Shown: in pieces, positions 1 to 5,788 of the stretch
Layout of the letters: the number at the start of each line of letters is the position of its first letter
Numbering within the stretch: the stretch's first letter is position 1
NCBI GenBank assembly: GCA_002439285.1
Contig: DJTQ01000341.1
Span: forward strand, 1-5,788
DNA: 5,788 nucleotides
Reading direction: 5' to 3'
Source of the DNA: Paenibacillaceae bacterium UBA6304
GTDB lineage: Bacteria; Bacillota; Bacilli; Paenibacillales; Paenibacillaceae
The notes under the pieces: generated by a model
What the model was told of the DNA's origin: nothing
The model's input: only the letters and a program-made list of their open reading frames with translations
The model's database searches: none
Made by a program: the position numbers and the translations under genes

Positions 1-1
1 A

Positions 2-52
2 GACTTGCCGCAACATGAGTTCCGCAGCTTAAGACTCGAAAATAAGACTTAA
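2..52 (+). CDS. Probable C-terminal end of an upstream gene (partial)
   Basis: The frame beginning at base 2 is open for 16 codons and ends at TAA (50-52). It reads DLPQHEFRSLRLENKT, a plausible polar C-terminus. The other two plus-strand frames hit stops earlier, at 16-18 and 30-32. An intrinsic terminator starts almost directly after this stop, which supports a gene ending here. The fragment is too short to recognise a family, and the tight spacing to the terminator stem is slightly unusual. It could instead be non-coding DNA ahead of the terminator. Confidence 0.35.
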   Translation, partial: DLPQHEFRSLRLENKT

Positions 53-53
53 G

Positions 54-106
54 AAGTCCGGATTCTCTTCCTATACCAGGAAGGCGAATCCGGGCTTTTC
101 GTTTAT
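54..106 (+). terminator. Intrinsic terminator of the upstream gene
   Basis: Bases 54-65 pair with 86-97 (core GTCCGGATTC with GAATCCGGGC, one G-T wobble). After a small internal bulge, CTTCCT (67-72) pairs with AGGAAG (78-83) around a five-base loop. The stem is followed by TTTTCGTTTATT (96-107), a good U-tract for plus-strand transcription. It separates the unseen upstream gene from the OPT transporter unit, so the transporter needs its own promoter in the ~60 bases that follow. Confidence 0.85.
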
Positions 107-132
107 TCAAGGCGGTAAACGGGTATTATATT
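103..132 (+). promoter_or_regulatory. Weak candidate promoter for the OPT-pqqD unit
   Basis: The only space between the upstream terminator and the OPT start codon is about 58 bases. It contains an AT-rich block TATTATATTACT (124-135) that can supply a -10 element (TATATT at 127-132 or TATTAT at 124-129). The best upstream partner (TTATTC, 103-108, 18-nt spacer) is a poor -35. A promoter is expected here from context, but the exact elements are uncertain. No clear operator palindrome or riboswitch fits in this short leader. Confidence 0.25.
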
Positions 133-164
133 ACTGCTTTTTAACAGAGAAGGGAGACTCAGCC

Positions 165-2069
165 ATGGACAAAAAACCAAGCGATTCCGCCTCATCCTTT
201 GTTCCATACGTATCCGCATCCCGAACATTACCCGAATTGACGGCGGTCGCGATCATTCTGGGGATTGTGCTTGCGGTAGTGTTTGCGGCGGCTAATGCTT
301 ACCTGGGTTTGAAAATCGGTCTGACCGTTAGTGCATCGATTCCGGCAGCCGTAATTTCCCTGGCGGTGCTCCGCGGATTATTCCGCCGAAAATCGATCCT
401 TGAGAATAATATCGTCCAAACCATGACGACCGCCGGGGAGGCCGTGGCTGCTGGCGCGATTTTTACGATTCCGGCGCTGTACATGTGGGACTTGAATCCA
501 GGCCAACAGATGATCAGCTTCATCGTGCTGGTAGGCGGATTTCTCGGGGTGGCGATGATGGTGCCGCTTCGCCGGCTGCTGATCGTGAAGGAACATGAGG
601 TGCTTCCTTATCCGGAGGGAACGGCGTGTGCCGAGGTTTTGGTTTCGGGAGAAACAGGAGGGCGAAGCGCGCGAATGGTGTCGCTCGGATTTATCGTTGG
701 AGGACTGGTAAAAGCGCTAGGCGATGGATTTATGCTGTTTCGAACCGAAATTGAGACCGCGGTATTTAAATTTAAGAACGCGGTAATCGGCATGGATACT
801 TATCCTGCTCTGCTGGGTGTCGGATATATTATCGGTCCGCGCATTGCCGGTCAAATGCTGGCAGGAGGCATTTTGGCCTGGCTTGTGCTTATTCCGATGA
901 TCGGCTTCTTCGGAGCCGGTGCGACCGGAACAATTGCGCCGTCGCAAACCCCAATCGGCCAACTTGACGCATGGGGGATTTGGGGCGATTACATCCGTTA
1001 CATCGGGGCTGGAGCAGTTGCCGCAGGAGGTTTGATCACGCTGGTAAAGACTCTGCCGATGTTATTCAGCTCACTGGCTTCTACCCTGCGCGGATTAGTA
1101 AATCGCAGCGATGAGAAGGTAACGCTGGACCGGACGAACCGGGATATCCCGGCTAAATGGGTATTTGCTCTGATTCTGGTATTAATCATTTTATTGGCAT
1201 TTGACCCGATCACAAAAGTGGGGATATTGGGGGCATTAGCTATAGCCCTATTTGGTTTTCTCTTTGTAACAGTCGCTTCCCGGATCGTTGGCCTAGTCGG
1301 TAGTTCATCTTCACCCGTCTCCGGGATGACGATCGCTACCTTGCTGATCGTGACTTTTCTGTATAAGCTAACAGGCATATCCGGGATGACAGGTATGGTT
1401 ACGGCGCTTACGGTTGGCGCGATCGTGTGCGTGGCCCTGGCCGTGGCCGGCGATATCTCGCAAGATCTTAAAACGGGTTATCTGGTCGGCGGCACTCCAT
1501 GGAAGCAACAGGTCGCCATGATGATCGGCGTGCTTGTCTCCGGACTCGTTATCGGTTTTATTTTGAACGTATTAAATGCCTCTTACGGTCTAGGGTCGGA
1601 GCAACTGCCCGCCCCGAAAGCCGTTTTGATGCGGTTGATTGTAGAGGGCATCATGTCAGAGAATCTTCCTTGGGATCTGATTTTTATCGGAGTGGCTGCA
1701 GCGGTCGTATTTGAGTTTCTCGGTCTGAACTCTTTGACCGTGGCTGTTGGTATCTATCTGCCGATTCATGTCAGCACACCGATCATGGTAGGCGGTTTGG
1801 TGCGGTGGTTCGTGGAATTCGTCTCCCGCCGTAACGAGAGCCTGTTGAAGAGCAGGATCGAGACAGGGACGCTACTGGCCTCCGGGTTAATAGCCGGAGA
1901 ATCCCTGGTCGGCGTCATTATTGCGATTCTGATCTGGGCGGGGGTGCAAGTTCCCGGAACATTGGCCGTACAGAGTCACTTACTGCCATTTATCGTATTT
2001 CTAATCGTAACCTTCTTGCTGATGGTGATGTCTTTGCGGAGCAAAAACGGGATTACTCAAAAAAGTTAG
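165..2069 (+). CDS. OPT-family oligopeptide transporter
   Basis: This is a 634-residue polytopic inner-membrane protein with about 14-16 hydrophobic segments, the usual size for prokaryotic OPT transporters. Family members are proton-coupled importers of peptides or metal chelates. Family hallmarks as I recall them are visible: NAYLGLKIGLTVSASIP (44-60), the NNIVQTMTTAGEA block (81-93), LPYPEGTACAEVL (147-159), SPVSGMTIATLL (383-394), AGDISQDLKTGYLVGGTPWK (428-447) and GLIAGESLVGV (574-584). The N-terminus is short, polar and cytosolic, with no signal peptide. The start ATG at 165 has AGGGAG (151-156) 8 nt upstream. The PqqD-like gene begins 12 nt after the stop, so the two are almost certainly co-transcribed. 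The substrate (peptide, siderophore or metal chelate) cannot be read from sequence. Membership of the family is very secure; direction and substrate are inferred from the family. Confidence 0.93.
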   Translation: MDKKPSDSASSFVPYVSASRTLPELTAVAIILGIVLAVVFAAANAYLGLKIGLTVSASIPAAVISLAVLRGLFRRKSILENNIVQTMTTAGEAVAAGAIFTIPALYMWDLNPGQQMISFIVLVGGFLGVAMMVPLRRLLIVKEHEVLPYPEGTACAEVLVSGETGGRSARMVSLGFIVGGLVKALGDGFMLFRTEIETAVFKFKNAVIGMDTYPALLGVGYIIGPRIAGQMLAGGILAWLVLIPMIGFFGAGATGTIAPSQTPIGQLDAWGIWGDYIRYIGAGAVAAGGLITLVKTLPMLFSSLASTLRGLVNRSDEKVTLDRTNRDIPAKWVFALILVLIILLAFDPITKVGILGALAIALFGFLFVTVASRIVGLVGSSSSPVSGMTIATLLIVTFLYKLTGISGMTGMVTALTVGAIVCVALAVAGDISQDLKTGYLVGGTPWKQQVAMMIGVLVSGLVIGFILNVLNASYGLGSEQLPAPKAVLMRLIVEGIMSENLPWDLIFIGVAAAVVFEFLGLNSLTVAVGIYLPIHVSTPIMVGGLVRWFVEFVSRRNESLLKSRIETGTLLASGLIAGESLVGVIIAILIWAGVQVPGTLAVQSHLLPFIVFLIVTFLLMVMSLRSKNGITQKS

Positions 2070-2081
2070 GGGGAGGGACTC

Positions 2082-2483
2082 ATGGCGTTCACCTTTTTTA
2101 AACGAACAAAACAGCCGGTCAGCAATTTACTTGAGATGGTCCCGCTGCTTCGTCCACATCTTGGTGTGGTCGAAAGTGATGAGGGGAAAGTTACGCTGCT
2201 ACTGCCGAGGACTAGCTGGCTGGAGCGGCAATCTGTCCGGATTCTAAAGCAGCCGGCTTGGATAAAGGTTCATCTGGATGAGTTGGGAAGCATCGTGGTT
2301 TCTCATTGCAATGGGAAGCATACCGTATTCGAAATCGCATCTGCTCTAAAGGAGAAATTCGGTGAGAAAGTGGAGCCCCTACATCCCCGGTTGAGCAAAT
2401 ATTTAGAGATTCTCGAGGCAAACGGATGGTTAACCTGGTTGGAGGCTGAAGATGACGTTGGACAACAGACAGCCAGAGGATAA
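2082..2483 (+). CDS. PqqD-family (RRE-like winged-helix) protein
   Basis: This is a 133-residue soluble protein with no signal peptide or membrane segment. Residues ~22-120 resemble PqqD and RiPP-recognition-element domains, a small winged helix-turn-helix fold. The beta-rich N-terminal half is followed by the typical LDELGSIVVSHCNGKHTVFE stretch (65-84, family pattern LDexGs.vw..cdGk.tv.ei), then helices EIASALKEKFG (84-94) and RLSKYLEILEANGWL (103-117). PqqD-family proteins classically bind a leader peptide and present it to a radical SAM or other RiPP-modifying enzyme. No precursor peptide or modifying enzyme is visible in this window. The start is set by GGGGAGGG (2070-2077), which directly abuts the OPT stop codon. 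The tight coupling to the OPT transporter suggests an accessory, peptide-binding or regulatory role in uptake; that is inference. The C-terminal tail (121-133) is acidic and then polar. Confidence 0.82.
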   Translation: MAFTFFKRTKQPVSNLLEMVPLLRPHLGVVESDEGKVTLLLPRTSWLERQSVRILKQPAWIKVHLDELGSIVVSHCNGKHTVFEIASALKEKFGEKVEPLHPRLSKYLEILEANGWLTWLEAEDDVGQQTARG

Positions 2484-2569
2484 TTAGATGAGAGATGTTA
2501 AGTGTTATAAGGAAAAAACATGCAACCTTTCCCAGCTTTATTCCGTTTAGTGGACAGAGGTGATTTCAA

Positions 2570-3457
2570 ATGAAAAAGAACAAGCTTCACACAGCGGCCG
2601 CTTTGGTCTTGTCCGGTTCTTTACTGCTTGCTTCATCGGCATCCGCATTTAGCGATGTCCAAGGACAGGATGCAAAAATTACGGAGTCGTTGCAACACAA
2701 AGGTGTCATCCAAGGTATTTCCAAAGACAAATTTGTTCCCAAAGGCAAGCTGACCGGAGCTCAAGGCGTCTATATGATCGTTCAGGCACTCGGGTTGGAA
2801 GGGAAAGAGGACAAGGATAATTTCAAAAAGCATCACGGGAAAAATCCATGGTATTATTCCGCCCAGCAGGCTATTGAGGACCATGGAATCAAGCTACCTG
2901 ACAAATTTAAATGGAATGGCGAGATTTCCAAGGAGCAGTTCGCTTATATTCTGGATCAGGCGATCTCCTCAACCGGAAACTATCCGATGATTAAGATCTT
3001 TATCGATGTGAAGGATGCGGATCAGGGAAATGTGCTCTATTCAGGCAGCATTCAAAGACTGCTGGTGATGAAAATTACCGAGTTGGATGATAAAGGTAAG
3101 TTCTATCCGACTTCTACGATGACTCGTATCGAAGCAGCCAGAATGGTTTATAATGCGGCGGAGTTTGTGAGAGAGCACAAAGAAAACGAAGAAAATAACC
3201 AGCGAAACGTATCCCATAGCGTCGAGCGAATCAACGACCAAATCAATAAAGTGACGCTGACCCGGTATCAGCAGCCGCATCCCGGTTATGGGATTCGGGT
3301 GGCTAAGGTAGAATTTACGAAGCAGAACAAAGCCATTGTCTATTATGAATTGCTGTCTCCGGATCCTGATAAGATGTACCCTCAGGTCATTACGGATTCC
3401 AAAACCGAAACCTATGTATCAAGTCAGTATACTATTGAAATCGCGCAGTTAAAATAA
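2570..3457 (+). CDS. Secreted S-layer-homology protein with PrcB-like C-terminal domain
   Basis: The protein has 295 residues. A Sec signal peptide (KKNK, then a hydrophobic core 9-21) has a likely cleavage site after ASSASA (21-26). Three SLH repeats follow at about 27-75, 85-133 and 144-197, each with the FxDV or WYYSAQQAI start and a G-x-F-x-P type turn. The TRAE motif that binds secondary cell-wall polysaccharide is degenerate: TGAQ (62-65), SKEQ (120-123) and TRIE (185-188). After a charged, glutamate- and asparagine-rich linker (~198-230), residues 239-293 (GYGIRVAKVEF, YYELLSPDPDKMYPQVIT, YTIEI) resemble the PrcB C-terminal domain of surface protease-complex subunits. The start has AGAGGTGAT (2556-2564) 5 nt upstream. 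The 86-base gap from pqqD holds no terminator; weak -10-like GATAAT (2479-2484) and TATAAG (2506-2511) lack good -35 partners. The likely role is envelope association, possibly with a protease or its inhibitor. The SLH call is secure; the PrcB call is by motif memory. Confidence 0.88.
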   Translation: MKKNKLHTAAALVLSGSLLLASSASAFSDVQGQDAKITESLQHKGVIQGISKDKFVPKGKLTGAQGVYMIVQALGLEGKEDKDNFKKHHGKNPWYYSAQQAIEDHGIKLPDKFKWNGEISKEQFAYILDQAISSTGNYPMIKIFIDVKDADQGNVLYSGSIQRLLVMKITELDDKGKFYPTSTMTRIEAARMVYNAAEFVREHKENEENNQRNVSHSVERINDQINKVTLTRYQQPHPGYGIRVAKVEFTKQNKAIVYYELLSPDPDKMYPQVITDSKTETYVSSQYTIEIAQLK

Positions 3458-3475
3458 CTGCAGATTCTTCAGATG

Positions 3476-3532
3476 GAAGCCGCGCTGCAAGTCTTTCGAA
3501 GACTTGCGGCGCGGCTTCATGCTTGTTCTTTA
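3476..3532 (+). terminator. 20-bp hairpin terminator between convergent genes
   Basis: Bases 3476-3495 pair with 3499-3518 over 20 consecutive positions, with a single T-G wobble (3486-3508) and a three-base loop (TCG). The outer ten pairs (GAAGCCGCGC/GCGCGGCTTC) are GC-rich. On the plus strand a loose U-rich run TTGTTCTTTA (3523-3532) follows, which suits termination of the SLH gene 19 nt upstream. The RidA-like gene on the other strand ends at 3530, so the same hairpin also lies just past its stop. On that strand no U-tract follows the stem, so minus-strand termination would be less efficient. Confidence 0.82.
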
Positions 3533-3895
3533 TGTATGGCGCGATGAAGTCTGTTCAGGATTGTAAGCAATCCCCTCGATCATTAGAAGGCAATCCTTAT
3601 CAAAAAACTCGGTGGTGTCGGTCATTCTTGCGGGGTATTGGTCTTGTGCAAAATAATCGCAGAAGATTTGTTCCATTGCCGGCAAATCATCAATATGCTT
3701 CAAGTGGACTGAAACTTGAACGATTTGATCCAAAGAAGTATCGCACTGCTCTAGCGTGTTCTTTAGATGAACAAATGTATCGCGGATCTGTTCCTCGAAC
3801 GTCTCGCCAAAACCGCGATGCAGTCCGATGAATACATAATCTCCGGCAGCTACCGCCGAGGAATAACTGAATGGAGTAGATATTCTTCGTATCAT
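3530..3895 (-). CDS. RidA/YjgF/YER057c/UK114-family protein
   Basis: This is a 121-residue cytosolic protein of typical Rid-family length. Family members hydrolyse reactive enamine/imine intermediates or have related small-ligand roles as trimers. Recognisable parts are the N-terminal strand region SSAVAAGDYVFIG (12-24), the helix EEQIRDTFVHLKNTLEQ (34-50), SLDQIVQVSVHLKHIDDLPA (54-73), the YPAR box with the presumed carboxylate-binding Arg90, and the C-terminal IEGIAY with Glu107. The usual SGQ-x-P-x-D-x-x-TG loop after the first strands is shortened to GLHRGFGETF, and the VxxLP segment is replaced by TTEFFDKD. It is therefore a divergent Rid subgroup rather than clear canonical RidA. The start ATG at 3895 has GTGAGGAG (3901-3908) 5 nt upstream. 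It is a monocistronic gene with its own promoter. Keeping Arg90 suggests ligand binding; deaminase activity is uncertain. Confidence 0.85.
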   Translation of the reverse strand: MIRRISTPFSYSSAVAAGDYVFIGLHRGFGETFEEQIRDTFVHLKNTLEQCDTSLDQIVQVSVHLKHIDDLPAMEQIFCDYFAQDQYPARMTDTTEFFDKDCLLMIEGIAYNPEQTSSRHT

Positions 3896-3936
3896 ATTAA
3901 CTCCTCACTCTCAATTAAAATGTAATTCACAACGCG

Positions 3937-3965
3937 ATTATAGAACATTTGTTCCCGGTATGCAA
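3937..3965 (-). promoter_or_regulatory. Sigma-A-type promoter of the RidA-like gene
   Basis: Read on the minus strand, a perfect -10 TATAAT (3942-3937) sits 17 nt downstream of a -35 TTGCAT (3965-3960, matching TTGACA at the key TTG). Transcription would begin near 3930, giving a leader of about 35 nt to the ATG at 3895 with GAGGAG in between. The bases just upstream of the -35 (3966-3980) are very AT-rich and could act as an UP-like element. The bmrD-like terminator upstream prevents read-through, so this promoter is needed. Confidence 0.7.
3942..3955 (-). promoter_or_regulatory. Candidate LexA (SOS) box in the RidA-like promoter
   Basis: On the minus strand the site reads GGAACAAATGTTCT. 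The inner palindrome GAAC-N4-GTTC is perfect, and the spacer fits the R-N-R-Y pattern of the Bacillus LexA consensus CGAACRNRYGTTYC; only the two outermost bases differ. It occupies the promoter spacer and abuts the -10 (sharing its first base), an ideal place for a repressor. The match is by eye; a different dimeric repressor could also use such a palindrome. Confidence 0.42.
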
Positions 3966-3981
3966 TGATAATAATAATAGA

Positions 3982-4035
3982 CAAAAACCCCGTTGAGAAG
4001 AGGCATTCAGAGTGCCACATCCCCAACGGGGTTCT
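3982..4035 (-). terminator. Intrinsic terminator of the ABC exporter gene
   Basis: On the minus strand AACCCCGTTG (4033-4024) pairs perfectly over 10 bp with CAACGGGGTT (3995-3986). The 28-base interior holds a second small hairpin (GGCA 4016-4013 with TGCC 4005-4002). The stem runs directly into TTTTT (3987-3983). It starts 7 nt after the exporter stop codon, so it ends that transcription unit and insulates the RidA-like promoter 20 bases downstream. Confidence 0.9.
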
Positions 4036-4040
4036 TAAAT

Positions 4041-5788
4041 TTACAGCCGGTTCACAGCGGGCTGCATGGCTGAGCCCGTTGCTTCCGGTGCTTCGGCAGC
4101 AGCCCCAAGCTGCAGCCGGTACATTTGATAATAGCGGCCGCCGAGCGCTAGCAGTTCTTCATGCGTACCGCGTTCCACGATCTCGCCGCGGTGCAGGACG
4201 AGGATCTGATCCGCACCGCGGATCGTGGACAACCGGTGGGCGATGATGAATGTCGTCCGCCCGCGTTTGAGCACTTCGAGCGCGGATTGGATCAGCGCTT
4301 CAGTTTCCGTATCGATGTTGGCGGTCGCCTCATCGAGAATGAGGATCGCCGGATCGAAGGCCAGCGCTCTGGCGAACGAAATCAGCTGGCGCTCGCCGGC
4401 GGACAAGGTGCTGCCCTTTTCCACGACAGGCTCATCCAGCCCTTTCGGCAGATGCGACAGAATCCGCGTCGCGCCTACATCCTCTAGAGCTTTCTCGACC
4501 GTCTCGCGAGAGATGCGCTCATCGCCCAGGCTCACGTTCGAAGCGATCGTGCCGGTGAACAGGTAAGGGTCTTGCAGCACAATTCCCATATGCTGGCGGA
4601 TCCATTGCTTCGGCAAGTCCTTGACGGGTTGACCGTCGATCGTAATGATACCTTTCTGAGGATCATAGAACCGGAAGAGCAGGTTGATAATCGAGCTCTT
4701 GCCGGAGCCGGTATGGCCGACGAGCGCTACGGTTTGGCCTTGCTTCGCTTCGAAAGAAATGTTCTTTAGCACGTAATCGCGCTGGTAGGCGAAGGAGACG
4801 TCTTTAAACTCCACATTTCCTTTGTAACGCGGCATCGATCCGTCGGTGACAGGTTCGCCCGGCTCATCCATGAGCGTGAATACGCGCCCGGCGGAGACGA
4901 GCGACGAGTCCAGGGAAGCGAGCTGATTGACCATCCCGGTAATCGGCTGGAACAGCCGGCCGAGCACGTCGACAAAAGCATATAGCACGCCGAGCGAGAT
5001 GATGCCCGCGCCGGTCAGTTGCGCAGATCCGAAATACCAAAGTACAACCGCGAAAGATAAGCTGCGGATGACATTAACCAGGTTATGCGAGGTAAAAGCG
5101 TTCAAATTCAACATTTTATCCTGGTGCTTCATATAATCATCGTTCAGCTTTTCGAATTCATCCTTGGTCTGCGCCTCGCGGCGGAAAATCCGAATGATCG
5201 ACATGCCCTGAATCGATTCGTTGATAATGGCATTGATCTCGCTCAACCGGGAGCGGATTACTGTGTTGTATTTAGTAGCAAATTTCCGGTACAGCACCAC
5301 CCATAGCCAGATGATCGGCACAACGAACAGACAGATCAGGCCGAGCCGGACGTCGAGAATGAACAGGGCAACATAGACTCCAAACATATTGATGATGCCC
5401 GAGAAGAAGTTGGACAGGACGGCGATAAACAGATCTTTGACCGCCTCCGTGTCGTTCGTGACCCGGGAGACAACTTTACCTGCCGGCAGGTTGTCGAAGA
5501 AATGAACCGGCAGGCGCTGAATATGTGCGTACACATCCATCCGCAGCTTTTGGATGACTTTGTTGGCCGAGGATTGGAGCCAGTAGGTTTTGCCGAATTC
5601 CATGAGAATGGAGATCGCAAGAAAAACGAAATACCAGCCGACCAAGGTGAAGATGCCAGGCACTTCGGGTTTGTAGAAAGCAAACACCTCGGAAGCCGTC
5701 AGTTTTTGGGCCGGATACTCAGTGACCTTGCCGTTATGGGTGAAGGTCAGGACGCCGTCCTTGAAGCTGCGATCGCCTGATACCTCGG
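4041..5788 (-). CDS. bmrD: BmrD/YheH-like heterodimeric multidrug ABC exporter subunit (5' end beyond window)
   Basis: The reading frame is open to the right edge, so the N-terminus is missing; a GTG at 5687-5685 is internal. The visible 581 residues start with an extracellular stretch (about 1-44) that continues without a stop. Five membrane helices follow (about 45-63, 121-143, 148-167, 236-253, 259-278), then the nucleotide-binding domain (about 325-560). Visible motifs are an aromatic A-loop Tyr334, Walker A GHTGSGKS (357-364), Q-loop Gln405 in LQDPYLF, signature LSAGE (461-465), Walker B ILILDE (481-486, catalytic Glu486), D-loop NIDTE and H-loop His517. From memory the sequence tracks Bacillus subtilis BmrD (YheH, ~673 aa) closely, including the extended loop between TM1 and TM2, so roughly 90-100 residues are off-window. 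BmrD pairs with BmrC, which carries the degenerate catalytic site; bmrC would be expected upstream, beyond the right edge. The alanine-rich C-terminal tail (562-581) is not conserved. Confidence 0.92.
   Translation of the reverse strand, partial: EVSGDRSFKDGVLTFTHNGKVTEYPAQKLTASEVFAFYKPEVPGIFTLVGWYFVFLAISILMEFGKTYWLQSSANKVIQKLRMDVYAHIQRLPVHFFDNLPAGKVVSRVTNDTEAVKDLFIAVLSNFFSGIINMFGVYVALFILDVRLGLICLFVVPIIWLWVVLYRKFATKYNTVIRSRLSEINAIINESIQGMSIIRIFRREAQTKDEFEKLNDDYMKHQDKMLNLNAFTSHNLVNVIRSLSFAVVLWYFGSAQLTGAGIISLGVLYAFVDVLGRLFQPITGMVNQLASLDSSLVSAGRVFTLMDEPGEPVTDGSMPRYKGNVEFKDVSFAYQRDYVLKNISFEAKQGQTVALVGHTGSGKSSIINLLFRFYDPQKGIITIDGQPVKDLPKQWIRQHMGIVLQDPYLFTGTIASNVSLGDERISRETVEKALEDVGATRILSHLPKGLDEPVVEKGSTLSAGERQLISFARALAFDPAILILDEATANIDTETEALIQSALEVLKRGRTTFIIAHRLSTIRGADQILVLHRGEIVERGTHEELLALGGRYYQMYRLQLGAAAEAPEATGSAMQPAVNRL

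Noticed and set aside
30..53. Seven-base direct repeat TAAGACT (30-36 and 43-49) with two CTTAAG sites.
   Set aside because: Too short and AT-rich to distinguish from chance, and it lies in the probable coding end of the upstream gene.
2458..2511. Possible promoter elements ahead of the SLH gene (TTGGAC 2458, GATAAT 2479, TATAAG 2506).
   Set aside because: GATAAT is a good -10 but its best -35 gives a 15-nt spacer with only three matches, and TATAAG has no usable -35. I could not choose between an own promoter and read-through from the OPT-pqqD unit.
2511..2532. GGAAA ... TTTCC inverted repeat in the pqqD-SLH gap.
   Set aside because: A 5-bp stem with a 12-base loop and no following U-tract is not a credible terminator or attenuator.
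3523..3831. A 102-codon plus-strand open frame opposite the RidA-like gene.
   Set aside because: It is the antisense of a recognisable Rid-family gene with a good promoter and ribosome binding site, and its own translation has no recognisable family features.
3966..3980. TGATAATAATAATAG resembles half of a Fur-family box upstream of the RidA-like promoter.
   Set aside because: Only the left half fits 7-1-7 TGATAAT-N-ATTATCA; the right half has three mismatches. A simple AT-rich trinucleotide run explains it, and it lies upstream of the -35 where repression would be weak.
4161..4566. Two overlapping plus-strand open frames (108 and 113 codons) opposite the exporter.
   Set aside because: They lie antisense to the conserved nucleotide-binding domain and arise from its GC-rich codon use; no family-like protein is encoded.

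Overview
The window looks like ordinary chromosome from a low-to-moderate GC Gram-positive Bacillota, most likely Paenibacillus or a relative. The evidence is strong Shine-Dalgarno sequences (AGGGAG, GGGGAGGG, AGAGGTGAT, GAGGAG), intrinsic terminators after transcription units, a secreted S-layer-homology (SLH) protein, and an ABC exporter half very similar to Bacillus BmrD/YheH. Taxonomy is inferred from gene content; no database search was possible. I see no rRNA, tRNA, CRISPR array, insertion sequence or prophage gene.

Layout: (1) Bases 1-105 hold the probable last 16 codons of an upstream plus-strand gene and its intrinsic terminator. (2) Bases 165-2483 form a tight two-gene plus-strand unit, an OPT-family peptide/metal-chelate transporter followed 12 nt later by a small PqqD-family (RiPP-recognition-element-like) protein. 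(3) Bases 2570-3457 encode a secreted protein with three degenerate SLH repeats and a PrcB-like C-terminal domain, ended by a 20-bp hairpin terminator. (4) On the minus strand, converging on that hairpin, 3895-3530 encode a short RidA/YjgF-family protein. It has its own well-formed sigma-A promoter, and a GAAC-N4-GTTC palindrome resembling a Gram-positive LexA (SOS) box lies inside the promoter spacer. (5) From the right edge to 4041, also minus strand, lies the 3'-terminal ~85% of a heterodimeric multidrug ABC exporter half (BmrD-like), followed by a strong intrinsic terminator that insulates it from the RidA gene.

The genes do not form one pathway. There are at least three transcription units: OPT-pqqD (possibly reading into the SLH gene, since no terminator separates them), ridA-like alone, and the ABC exporter, whose partner bmrC-like gene would be expected beyond the right edge. 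The points most worth a second look are the pairing of a PqqD/RRE-type protein with a transporter and no RiPP enzymes in view, the possible LexA control of the RidA-family gene, and the SLH-PrcB domain architecture. I do not see convincing evidence of a wholly new system here.
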